From positions 62,001 to 126,000 of the forward strand of contig JAHOYT010000036.1 in the NCBI GenBank assembly GCA_019038645.1: a stretch of 64,000 nt of DNA. Direction: 5' to 3'. The position numbers and the translations under genes are program-made. Below are positions 31,013-39,410 of the stretch, in pieces. Each line of letters begins with the position of its first letter. Position 1 is the stretch's first letter. A model generated the notes under the pieces. That model worked only from the letters and a program-made list of their open reading frames with translations, searched no databases and was not told the origin of the DNA. The stretch is from Bacteroidales bacterium. GTDB lineage: Bacteria; Bacteroidota; Bacteroidia; Bacteroidales; UBA12077.

Positions 31013-31066
31013 AAAAGGGTGTCTCACGATTCCGATAACTATCGGGACGGGATGACACCCTTTTTT
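31013..31066. repeat. Compact palindromic element / terminator-like repeat with a nested hairpin
   Basis: AAAAGGGTGTC...GACACCCTTTT arms enclosing CCGATA-AC-TATCGG. Confidence 0.7.
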
Positions 31067-31134
31067 ATTGCATCATAAAATTTACTTTCTGTCGTTTTAT
31101 TTGTAAATTGGCTAATAATCAATATTATGATGTT

Positions 31135-31782
31135 ATGAGACGCAATCTGATTATTTTTCTGATTCTTGCTTTCTTTGTGGGTTGTGGACCATATATATGG
31201 TTTAAAGCACCACAGCCACAAGGTGAGGAAAACCTGAATGTTTTCCCTGAAAACTTATTAGGTAAATATTCTTCAGTAAGCGATACCTCAATAATTAGGA
31301 TTGAAACAGATAAAATTATTAGTGAGTACCGTGAAAACTTATTGATGACCAAAGCTGAGTTTCGTGAAGAAACTGGTGATACAATTTCTGAAGATACTTC
31401 ATTTACTTTTACCGATAATTGGGATATTACCATAAAATCATTTGGAGACTCTGTAAAAGTATTTTCAAGTAAGGATGATGAATTATTTAAAATCTCAGAT
31501 CAGCAAATTCTTCGGGAATACAAAGGAATATACTTCCTTAATTATAAGGATACCAACGATTACTGGAAAGTAAAAATCCTGAACCTGGAAAAAGATACGC
31601 TTGAATTCGATATTATTCTTTTTGAAAAAGATATGGAGAATATCAGGAATATTACAATGGTAGAAATTGTTCAGGATAGTACTGAAGAATCGACAAGGTA
31701 TTATTTAAATCCAACCAAAAGAGAATTGAAGAAAATTCTAAAAAAAAGGTCTACAGGCGAAAAGTTTGTGAAAATCGATTAA
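31135..31782 (+). CDS. Hypothetical lipoprotein (ATG at 31135 preferred)
   Basis: MRRNLIIFLILAFFVGCGPY lipoprotein signal. Confidence 0.65.
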   Translation: MRRNLIIFLILAFFVGCGPYIWFKAPQPQGEENLNVFPENLLGKYSSVSDTSIIRIETDKIISEYRENLLMTKAEFREETGDTISEDTSFTFTDNWDITIKSFGDSVKVFSSKDDELFKISDQQILREYKGIYFLNYKDTNDYWKVKILNLEKDTLEFDIILFEKDMENIRNITMVEIVQDSTEESTRYYLNPTKRELKKILKKRSTGEKFVKID

Positions 31783-31846
31783 AGCTAAAATCATTTAAAT
31801 TTTCAAATAACGTATGTATTTTCATTTACTGAAAAGGAAATCTATT

Positions 31847-32818
31847 ATGGCTAAGAATAATGAAATTAAGAAAATACAAAAGAAAAACGAGGAAGTTTCT
31901 AAATACGATTTTATAATATGCCCGAATTGTGGTGCCGGAGAGGTTGGAAAGTTTTGTCCGAACTGCGGGCAGTCCAATAAAGACTTTAACAGGCCTTTAA
32001 AAGAGATTATAGGTGATTTGTTGGATTCAATAAATCTTGATATACGTTTATTAAATACTTTAATTCCGTTCTTTACTAAGCCAGGTTTTTTGGCACAGGA
32101 ATATTTTGAAGGTAAACGAAAAAAATATGTTCCTCCCATGCGAATGTATATTTTATTTAGTGTTTTATTTTTCTTTTTGGCTCAGTTTGCCGACTTTGAT
32201 GATTTTGAGGGAATTGGGAAAGTAAATATGGATACACCATTGGATTCAATACAACAGAAAAGTAATATTGTTTCGAATGATACTTCAAATATAGTAACTT
32301 TTGAAAACTTAACACTGACTGACCGCGAGAAGATTAAAAAAGATGTTTTAGCTGATACAACTTTAAGCGAGGGTATTAGGAAAGTTGTAGTTGGAGCATT
32401 AAATGTAACAGAAAATTCAGGTTTGTTCCAGGAAAAAGTTTTAAAATATATATCGTATGTTTTATTTTTATTGATGCCTGTTTTTGCATTATTGCTTGCT
32501 ATGATTTTGTGGCGTTCTAATAAGCTGTATATAAAGCATCTTATTTTTTCTATTAATTTTCATTCATTTATATTTGGTTTATCATCATTAATAATAATAT
32601 CCGGAATGATTTTTCCTGAAGGAGTTGCTGTATATTTTTCATACCTGCTTTTAGGAATCCCTCTTTATCTTTTATTTGGAATTGAAAGATTTTATAATCG
32701 ATCTTATGTAAGATCATTTTTTAAAACGATTGGGGCATTAACTTTGTATTTCTTCATAATTCTTATTGTAATTGGTACAATATTTTTAATTACTGCTAAA
32801 GGATTTTATGAAGTTTAA
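31847..32818 (+). CDS. DUF3667 zinc-ribbon membrane protein
   Basis: CPNCGAGEVGKFCPNCGQ and FKRPLKE-like segment, then TM helices; RBS-like AAAAGGAAA before 31847. Confidence 0.85.
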   Translation: MAKNNEIKKIQKKNEEVSKYDFIICPNCGAGEVGKFCPNCGQSNKDFNRPLKEIIGDLLDSINLDIRLLNTLIPFFTKPGFLAQEYFEGKRKKYVPPMRMYILFSVLFFFLAQFADFDDFEGIGKVNMDTPLDSIQQKSNIVSNDTSNIVTFENLTLTDREKIKKDVLADTTLSEGIRKVVVGALNVTENSGLFQEKVLKYISYVLFLLMPVFALLLAMILWRSNKLYIKHLIFSINFHSFIFGLSSLIIISGMIFPEGVAVYFSYLLLGIPLYLLFGIERFYNRSYVRSFFKTIGALTLYFFIILIVIGTIFLITAKGFYEV

Positions 32819-32867
32819 TAATTCCTGATCCTTTCGTGAATACGTTTTAGAAAATAATAGAGAAAAA

Positions 32868-32892
32868 ACCGCCTCCAGTAAAGGAAGCGGTT
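32868..32892. terminator. Hairpin between convergent DUF3667 and FtsX genes
   Basis: AACCGCCTCC-agtaaa-GGAAGCGGTT (one mismatch). Confidence 0.5.
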
Positions 32893-32912
32893 CAGGATAT
32901 AAACCTTTTTTA

Positions 32913-35258
32913 TTATTCGTATCTTAAACTTTCTGTTGGATTTTTTATTGCTGCTCTATAAGCTTGTGCAAAAACAGTTATTATGGCAATAACAAAAGTC
33001 AGTGTAGTTGCAAGTGCGAAGATATAAACTGAAATATCTACTTTATAAGTAAAAGATTCTAACCATTTATTGGCAAAGTAGTATGAAACAGGCCATGCAA
33101 TAATATTACTTATTAAAACCCATTTAATAAAATCTTTTTCTAAAATGAATATTATACCAGAAATGGAACTTCCCATTGCTTTTCGAATTCCAATTTCTTT
33201 TGTTCTTTGTTCAGCAGAATATGCCGATAATCCAAATAAACCTAAACACGATAGTAATATTGCTAATATTGCAAAATAGTTAAAAATTTGTCCTACTCTT
33301 TTATCATTAGTGTATAATTCATTGTAACGATCTGTTAACGTTCTATATGACAATGAGTAGTTCGGAAAGTTTTCATTTATTTTATTTCTTATTTTATCAA
33401 TAGTAGCTTTTAAATTGCCATCTTTTACATTTAATATTAAATTACCTGAAGATTTGCCTCTATATAAAATCAAAGGACTAATTGCTGAATGAATAGATTG
33501 AGAATGAAAGTCTTTAATAACTCCAATAACCTTACAAGAGCCTCTGACAAAAGTTATTTCTGTTCCCAAGGGATTTTCTAATCCCATTTGTTTGGCTGCC
33601 GACTCATTAATTATATATGAAGCAGTATCTACTTCAAAAATTTCACTAAAATTTCTACCTTCTATTATCTCTAATCCAATAGCAGGTATAAAATCATTAT
33701 CCACTTCGCAAAAATTTGTTAAATACAATTCATCAGGATCTTTTCCGGGCCAATTTCCACCATATGTACCTTCTATTATCTGAATAGGTAAGCTCGACGC
33801 AGAAGTCACATTTAGTACATCAGGAATTTCAAGTAAGACACTTTTAATATTGGTATAGTCATTAGCTATGTCTCCTCCTAAATCAATCGTGATTAAATTA
33901 TCGATTTTATAACCAAGATCTTTATTCTGAATAAAATTCATTTGCGATTTAACAACAAATGAAAATATAATTAAGCTTATTGAAATTGAGAATTGAGTAA
34001 TAACTAAAATCTGTCTGAAAATCCTCCCCTTTTTTCCATGGATAGGCTCTTTTGAAAGTATTTGCGCGCTTTTAATTTTTGATAAATATAAAGCAGTATA
34101 ACTTCCTGAAAATAAGCCAGTAAGAATTGTGATGGTAATAAGCCACCCAATTTCTTTATACGTGAACACTTTCATGGTAATCTCCTTCTGGCTAATACTA
34201 TTAAAAGCAGGTAACATAAAATCAACAAATAATAATGCAAATAATAATGCAATAAAAGCTATGAAAAGGGATTCTCCTAAGTATTGCGTAATTAATTGAC
34301 TCCTTCGTGCACCTACAACTTTTCTTATTCCAACATCTGTTAATCTTTTAGTTGCTTTAGCGGTTGATAGATTCATGAAATTAATACATGCAATAATTAA
34401 AATAAAGATTGATACAATAGCAAAAATTAAAACATATTTAATGTCCCCTAATTTAGCATACAGTTCAGTTAAATGGCTTGATCTCAAATGAACTTCAGTA
34501 ATTGGTTGAATTCCTAACTTTATCTTATTACCATCTTCCCCAAATATTTTTGTAAAGTAATTTTCAATTTTGTTTGCTACAGTATCAGGAATGGCTTCAC
34601 TGGCAATTTTAATAAATGGGTAACAACTAAAACTTCCCCACACATTTTCAGAATCTTTTATACTTTGAATGGATTTATAATTAATTAAAAAATCAAAGCT
34701 AAAATGGGAATTTGTTGGGGTATTTTGAATAATTCCAGAGACAATATAGTCATGATCTAAATTAAGATTTATTGTTTCACCTAAAGGATCTTTTTCACCA
34801 AATAGTTTTTCTGCAGTTTCTTGGGTTAAAATAATCTCATTTAAATCTGTTAATAAACTATCTTTTTGTTTCTTTAATATTTTGAAAGTAAAAATATCAA
34901 AGAATTCTTTGGTAGAGTATATTCCTTTAATATTATTATAGGATCTGTCATCAACTTTTAAAAGCACATTTCCTCCTCTCAAATTGCATGATGCTATTAT
35001 TTCCGGATATTCATCTTTTAAGGCTTGAGCTAATGGAAGGGGCCCAACAGCAGCTTCCATGCTTGGTAACTTAGCTATAATGCGATAAATATCTTCAGAA
35101 TCTTTATGAAATTTATCAAAACTTAACTCATCATAAACCCAAAGCATAATAAGTATAGAGCAACTCATTCCTATGGCTAATCCAATAATATTTATTCCCG
35201 AATAGAATAAATCACGTCGTATATTTCGGATTGCAGTTATAATATAATTTTTAAACAT
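32913..35258 (-). CDS. FtsX/MacB-type ABC transporter permease
   Basis: FSGINIIGLAIGMSCSILIMLWV, TDVGIRKVVGARR, RTKEIGIRKAMGSS, RAAIKNPTESLRYE C-terminus. Confidence 0.95.
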   Translation of the reverse strand: MFKNYIITAIRNIRRDLFYSGINIIGLAIGMSCSILIMLWVYDELSFDKFHKDSEDIYRIIAKLPSMEAAVGPLPLAQALKDEYPEIIASCNLRGGNVLLKVDDRSYNNIKGIYSTKEFFDIFTFKILKKQKDSLLTDLNEIILTQETAEKLFGEKDPLGETINLNLDHDYIVSGIIQNTPTNSHFSFDFLINYKSIQSIKDSENVWGSFSCYPFIKIASEAIPDTVANKIENYFTKIFGEDGNKIKLGIQPITEVHLRSSHLTELYAKLGDIKYVLIFAIVSIFILIIACINFMNLSTAKATKRLTDVGIRKVVGARRSQLITQYLGESLFIAFIALLFALLFVDFMLPAFNSISQKEITMKVFTYKEIGWLITITILTGLFSGSYTALYLSKIKSAQILSKEPIHGKKGRIFRQILVITQFSISISLIIFSFVVKSQMNFIQNKDLGYKIDNLITIDLGGDIANDYTNIKSVLLEIPDVLNVTSASSLPIQIIEGTYGGNWPGKDPDELYLTNFCEVDNDFIPAIGLEIIEGRNFSEIFEVDTASYIINESAAKQMGLENPLGTEITFVRGSCKVIGVIKDFHSQSIHSAISPLILYRGKSSGNLILNVKDGNLKATIDKIRNKINENFPNYSLSYRTLTDRYNELYTNDKRVGQIFNYFAILAILLSCLGLFGLSAYSAEQRTKEIGIRKAMGSSISGIIFILEKDFIKWVLISNIIAWPVSYYFANKWLESFTYKVDISVYIFALATTLTFVIAIITVFAQAYRAAIKNPTESLRYE

Positions 35259-35292
35259 GGCTCTTATTTTTATTATTAATAGCTTTTAATAG

Positions 35293-35307
35293 CCAAATTA
35301 AATGCCA
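35293..35307 (-). promoter_or_regulatory. Candidate sigma54 -24/-12 promoter for the FtsX gene
   Basis: Minus strand TGGCATTTAATTTGG versus consensus TGGCAC-N5-TTGC (final C is G). Confidence 0.5.
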
Positions 35308-35372
35308 TGAATGATAATCTTCAGTATATGAGCGACATAGGTTGTCATTTAGTTAGTTGAAATAATTTAAAC

Positions 35373-35410
35373 TGTCCATGAGGAAACACTACAGTGTCCA
35401 TGAGTGGACA
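35373..35410. promoter_or_regulatory. Tandem candidate enhancer sites (TGTCCATGAGGAAACA and TGTCCATGAGTGGACA)
   Basis: TGTCCATGAG repeated at exactly 22-bp spacing; second copy is a perfect 6-bp palindrome with a 4-bp spacer. Confidence 0.6.
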
Positions 35411-35460
35411 TATTTGATTTTTTAATTACCTTTATAGAATATACAAAGTACTGATATATT

Positions 35461-36834
35461 ATGAATGATCAAAATAATAGAATTCTTATTGTTGATGATG
35501 ATGAACATATTCATTTAAGTTTAAAAGTGCTTCTGGAACCAGAGTTTGGTGAAATATCCTGTATTAAAAACCCGGATAAAATACCAGAAATGCTAAAAGA
35601 AAATTCGTTTGATGCTATTCTTCTTGATATGAACTATGCTCAGGGAGAGACTAGTGGCGATGAAGGTATGTACTGGCTTAAGCAAATTCTTAGCATTGAT
35701 CCGGAAAGCAACGTATTATTAATTACAGCTTACGGAGACTTAAACATTGCAGTTACTGCGCTAAAGCATGGTGCAATTGATTTTATTGTTAAACCGTGGA
35801 ATAATGAAAAACTATTAGCAACCATAAATTCTACGTTAAAATTAAGTAGGAATAAAAAAGAAATAAAGAACCTCAAATCAAAGCAGAAGGCTCTGATTAC
35901 TGCCCTGGAAAGTGATTTGCCGGAGTTAATAGGTAAGTCACAAATAATGAAAGATTTATACAATTTGATAAATAAGGTTGCTATAACTGATGCAAATGTT
36001 TTAATTCAGGGCGAGAATGGAACCGGAAAGGAGTTGGTTGCAAGAGCATTGCATAAGAAATCTCTTCGCTCTAAGAATCCATTTATTAATGTAGATCTGG
36101 GAGCGATTTCAGAAACTCTTTTTGAAAGTGAAATGTTTGGCCATAAAAAAGGATCTTTTACTGATGCTAAGGAAGATCGTGCTGGAAGATTCGAAGCCGG
36201 GAATGGGGGAACTGTATTTTTAGATGAAATAGGGAATTTGCCTTTAGCTATGCAGTCTAAACTATTATCTGTAATTCAGAATAGAGAGGTTTATTCAGTG
36301 GGCAGTATGAAAGCCTTAAATATTGACGTAAGATTAATTTGTGCATCAAATATTTCATTAAGAAACGCCGTTGAACAAAATAATTTTCGACAGGATTTAC
36401 TTTACAGAATTAATACTGTTGAGATTACAATGCCTGCTCTTAGAGAAAGAAGAGAAGACATTCCGTTACTTGCCAATTATTTTATCGAAAAATACTGTAA
36501 AAAGTATAGAAGAAATAGCATGAAACTTCCGGATTATGTGGAACGTAAGTTGCAAAAATATGATTGGCCCGGCAATATTCGGGAATTACAACATTCAATT
36601 GAAAGAGCTATAATTCTTAGTAGCGAAAGTGTTTTGAAATCGTCGGATTTTGATTTTTTGGAACGAAAAGATGTAAATGATAATCCATTTGATAATTACG
36701 ATTTAGAAAATCTGGAAAAGTGGGCCATATCAAATTGTTTAAAAAAACATTCAGGAAATGTTTCGAGGGCTGCAACAGAGTTGGGTTTAACCCGTGGTGC
36801 TTTATACAGGAGAATAGAAAAATATGGTGTTTAA
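35461..36834 (+). CDS. Sigma54-dependent response regulator (REC-AAA+-Fis)
   Basis: ILIVDDDEH receiver; GENGTGKELVARALH Walker A; GSFTDA loop; C-terminal Fis HTH. Confidence 0.96.
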   Translation: MNDQNNRILIVDDDEHIHLSLKVLLEPEFGEISCIKNPDKIPEMLKENSFDAILLDMNYAQGETSGDEGMYWLKQILSIDPESNVLLITAYGDLNIAVTALKHGAIDFIVKPWNNEKLLATINSTLKLSRNKKEIKNLKSKQKALITALESDLPELIGKSQIMKDLYNLINKVAITDANVLIQGENGTGKELVARALHKKSLRSKNPFINVDLGAISETLFESEMFGHKKGSFTDAKEDRAGRFEAGNGGTVFLDEIGNLPLAMQSKLLSVIQNREVYSVGSMKALNIDVRLICASNISLRNAVEQNNFRQDLLYRINTVEITMPALRERREDIPLLANYFIEKYCKKYRRNSMKLPDYVERKLQKYDWPGNIRELQHSIERAIILSSESVLKSSDFDFLERKDVNDNPFDNYDLENLEKWAISNCLKKHSGNVSRAATELGLTRGALYRRIEKYGV

Positions 36835-38149
36835 TAATAAAATTAGATTTTTAGTAAGAATTCTGATTCTTTCAGTTGGTATATTCGCTTTAATATATTC
36901 TGCCGTGATTTTACATAGTTTTATCAAAAGTCTTTTTGCGCTGGCATATACGATTTTGAGTATTTCTGAAATGCTATTATTTATGAATAAAACTAACAAT
37001 GATTTTATATCATTCTTAAACGCACTTATTTATGAAGATTTTACAAATTATTATTCCAGATCTAAAAAACATGATCAGGATGTTTATAGTTTATTTAACA
37101 AACTGAATGAAAAGTATCGTAAAATAGCATTTGAAAAAGAGGTGCAACACGCTTTTCTCCAAACAATAATAAAGCATATAAATATTGGGGTACTTGTTAT
37201 GGATAATGAAGGTGGAGTTGTGCTGGTGAATAGCTATTTTCTTAGATTGTTAAATGTTAATTCTGTTAAATCAATAAAAGAAATAAAAAATAAATCAGCA
37301 AAACTGCAGAATGAGATTGAAAATATTGAATCTAATAAACCAAAATTACTTGAATTGATATTAGACGGAGAATTGTATCGCCTTTCAGTTAATGCATCAC
37401 ACTTTAAACTCGACGGAATTTCGTATAAACTTGTATCACTGCAAGACATAAATATTGAGCTGGACGAGCAGGAAATTAATGCCTGGCAAAAATTAATTAG
37501 AGTTCTTACTCATGAAATTATGAATTCAGTTACTCCAATTAGTTCACTTGCTTCAAGTTTAAATAAATTGTTAACCAAAGCAATAAATAATAACAATGTA
37601 GATCCAAAACACCTGGAATATTTGTCAGATGGTTTAAATGCTGTACAGAACAGAAGTGAGGGTTTAATTAAATTTACAGAAGCATATAAAAAACTTACCC
37701 AGGTTCAATATCCTGACTTTAAAAGTATTAACATTCATAAACTTTTTGAAAATGTAATATTGTTGCATAAATCTAAGATCGAAGAATTTAAAATAGAAGC
37801 AACAATATCAGTAAAGAGCGATTTGAATTTATTAGCAGATAAATCTATGATAGAACAAATCATGATTAATTTAATAAAGAATTCAATTCAGGCGCTTGAA
37901 GAGATAAAGAACCCAATAATTCAAATAAAAGGCTTTATAGAAAATAAGCGTGTTATAATCCAGGTTATAGATAACGGAAAAGGGATTCCGGAAGATAAAA
38001 TCGATAAAATATTTATTCCCTTTTTTACTACAAAAGATAGCGGGTCTGGTATTGGACTAAGTTTTGCACGACAGGTAATGAGATTGCATAAAGGGGTTAT
38101 ATCAGTAAAATCAGTACCGGAAAATACAATATTTACTTTGAAATTTTAA
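36824..38149 (+). CDS. Membrane sensor histidine kinase partner of the upstream regulator
   Basis: Two N-terminal TM helices; LTHEIMNSVTPISSL H-box; DNGKGIPEDKIDKIF; GSGIGLSFAR; overlaps RR by 11 nt. Confidence 0.95.
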   Translation: MVFNNKIRFLVRILILSVGIFALIYSAVILHSFIKSLFALAYTILSISEMLLFMNKTNNDFISFLNALIYEDFTNYYSRSKKHDQDVYSLFNKLNEKYRKIAFEKEVQHAFLQTIIKHINIGVLVMDNEGGVVLVNSYFLRLLNVNSVKSIKEIKNKSAKLQNEIENIESNKPKLLELILDGELYRLSVNASHFKLDGISYKLVSLQDINIELDEQEINAWQKLIRVLTHEIMNSVTPISSLASSLNKLLTKAINNNNVDPKHLEYLSDGLNAVQNRSEGLIKFTEAYKKLTQVQYPDFKSINIHKLFENVILLHKSKIEEFKIEATISVKSDLNLLADKSMIEQIMINLIKNSIQALEEIKNPIIQIKGFIENKRVIIQVIDNGKGIPEDKIDKIFIPFFTTKDSGSGIGLSFARQVMRLHKGVISVKSVPENTIFTLKF

Positions 38150-38155
38150 ATATGA

Positions 38156-38221
38156 TTATTTATAATTTAAACTTTCTGTTGTATTTTTAATAACTGCCTA
38201 AAAGCTGACAAATAAAACTAC
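38156..38221 (-). pseudogene. Decayed C-terminal fragment of an FtsX-type permease
   Basis: Minus strand encodes *AVIKNTTESLNYK* versus intact AAIKNPTESLRYE* of 32913-35258; 30/36 nt identical at the 3' end by eye. Confidence 0.7.
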
Positions 38222-38255
38222 ATTAGCATAACACTTTAAGTAGGGTAATATCATA

Positions 38256-38768
38256 TTAATTTTGTCTTGCATTAAACCCAAATAATAAGCTTAATCTAAC
38301 TCCTTTATCGGATGGAACCACGGCGATATTAATTGGAAAATTAATATTGCTTGATTTCAGGGTTACGCCTGCTGCTAATGCAAAAGCTACACCAGAAACC
38401 GATACATTTGGACCCAAGCCAAATTCTAACCCTTTTGCATTTCTAATTCCTATTAGAAATGTGCCGCTAGGTAAAAAAGTGTTTTGTTCTACACCCCCAA
38501 TTAATATTATACCTTCTATTAAACCAGCTACTCCTGATTCAAGAGTAAAGAATCTGGTTTCAAATTGCCATCCGAACTGTGTAAGAATAGGACTTATATC
38601 ATATTCAGCTAATTGATCAACAGTTTCCCCAGGTGTAATATAAGTAAAACCCAATCTTGGGCCCATTAATTTTACCGGAGGAATAATTTCATCATCAAAT
38701 TGAGCTTGGCAATAAAGGTTTAATAAAGAAAAGAATGTAATAAACAAAAGGCAAATAAAATTTCTCAT
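38256..38768 (-). CDS. Hypothetical exported, possibly outer-membrane protein
   Basis: Signal peptide MRNFICLLFITFFSLLNLYCQAQ; amphipathic beta-like C-terminus. Confidence 0.55.
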   Translation of the reverse strand: MRNFICLLFITFFSLLNLYCQAQFDDEIIPPVKLMGPRLGFTYITPGETVDQLAEYDISPILTQFGWQFETRFFTLESGVAGLIEGIILIGGVEQNTFLPSGTFLIGIRNAKGLEFGLGPNVSVSGVAFALAAGVTLKSSNINFPINIAVVPSDKGVRLSLLFGFNARQN

Positions 38769-39020
38769 AATACACAATTTTAAGGTTCATTATAAGCAAG
38801 TTAGAATTTATATTTATCAATTCCAATAAAATTATTATTTAGTTATTGTTTAATGTATATGTAAAATGTTAAACAAATAAACGAGTAACAGGAAGAAAAT
38901 GATTCTTTCAAGAGTCTAAAATGAATTGTATCTAAGACTATATGTTGAAATAGGTTTTAATAATGTTTATCTTGATATTATAAGGGCTTTTGAGTATTTT
39001 GTGAGAAAAAATAATTAGCT

Positions 39021-39383
39021 ATGATTAAATTGATAAAATTGCCATCCATAATTAAGGCAGCAGGAACCAAAGGGAAAATTATTGAAGAATTTTTCGGGAG
39101 AGTAAACAGTAATGATTCCGAAATTAGTATTGCAAAAATGAAAAGCCCCGAAGGTTGGGAAGAACCTGGCCAAAAACCCAAATTTGATGAATACACTGTT
39201 GTTTTAAAAGGAATATTAAAGGTAAAGACTAAAACAGAAGAGTATAATGTGAATGCCGGACAGGGAATATTAACCGGTAAAAGTGAATGGGTGCAGTTCA
39301 GCACACCTTTTGTCGGTGGAGCTGAATATATTGCAGTTTGTCTTCCTGCTTTTTCGCCTGATATAGTTCACAGAGATGAATAA
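39021..39383 (+). CDS. Cupin-domain protein
   Basis: YTVVLKGILKVKTKTEEYNVNAGQGIL cupin core. Confidence 0.75.
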   Translation: MIKLIKLPSIIKAAGTKGKIIEEFFGRVNSNDSEISIAKMKSPEGWEEPGQKPKFDEYTVVLKGILKVKTKTEEYNVNAGQGILTGKSEWVQFSTPFVGGAEYIAVCLPAFSPDIVHRDE

Positions 39384-39410
39384 AAAACCCTGCTTTGCGC
39401 AGGATCTATT

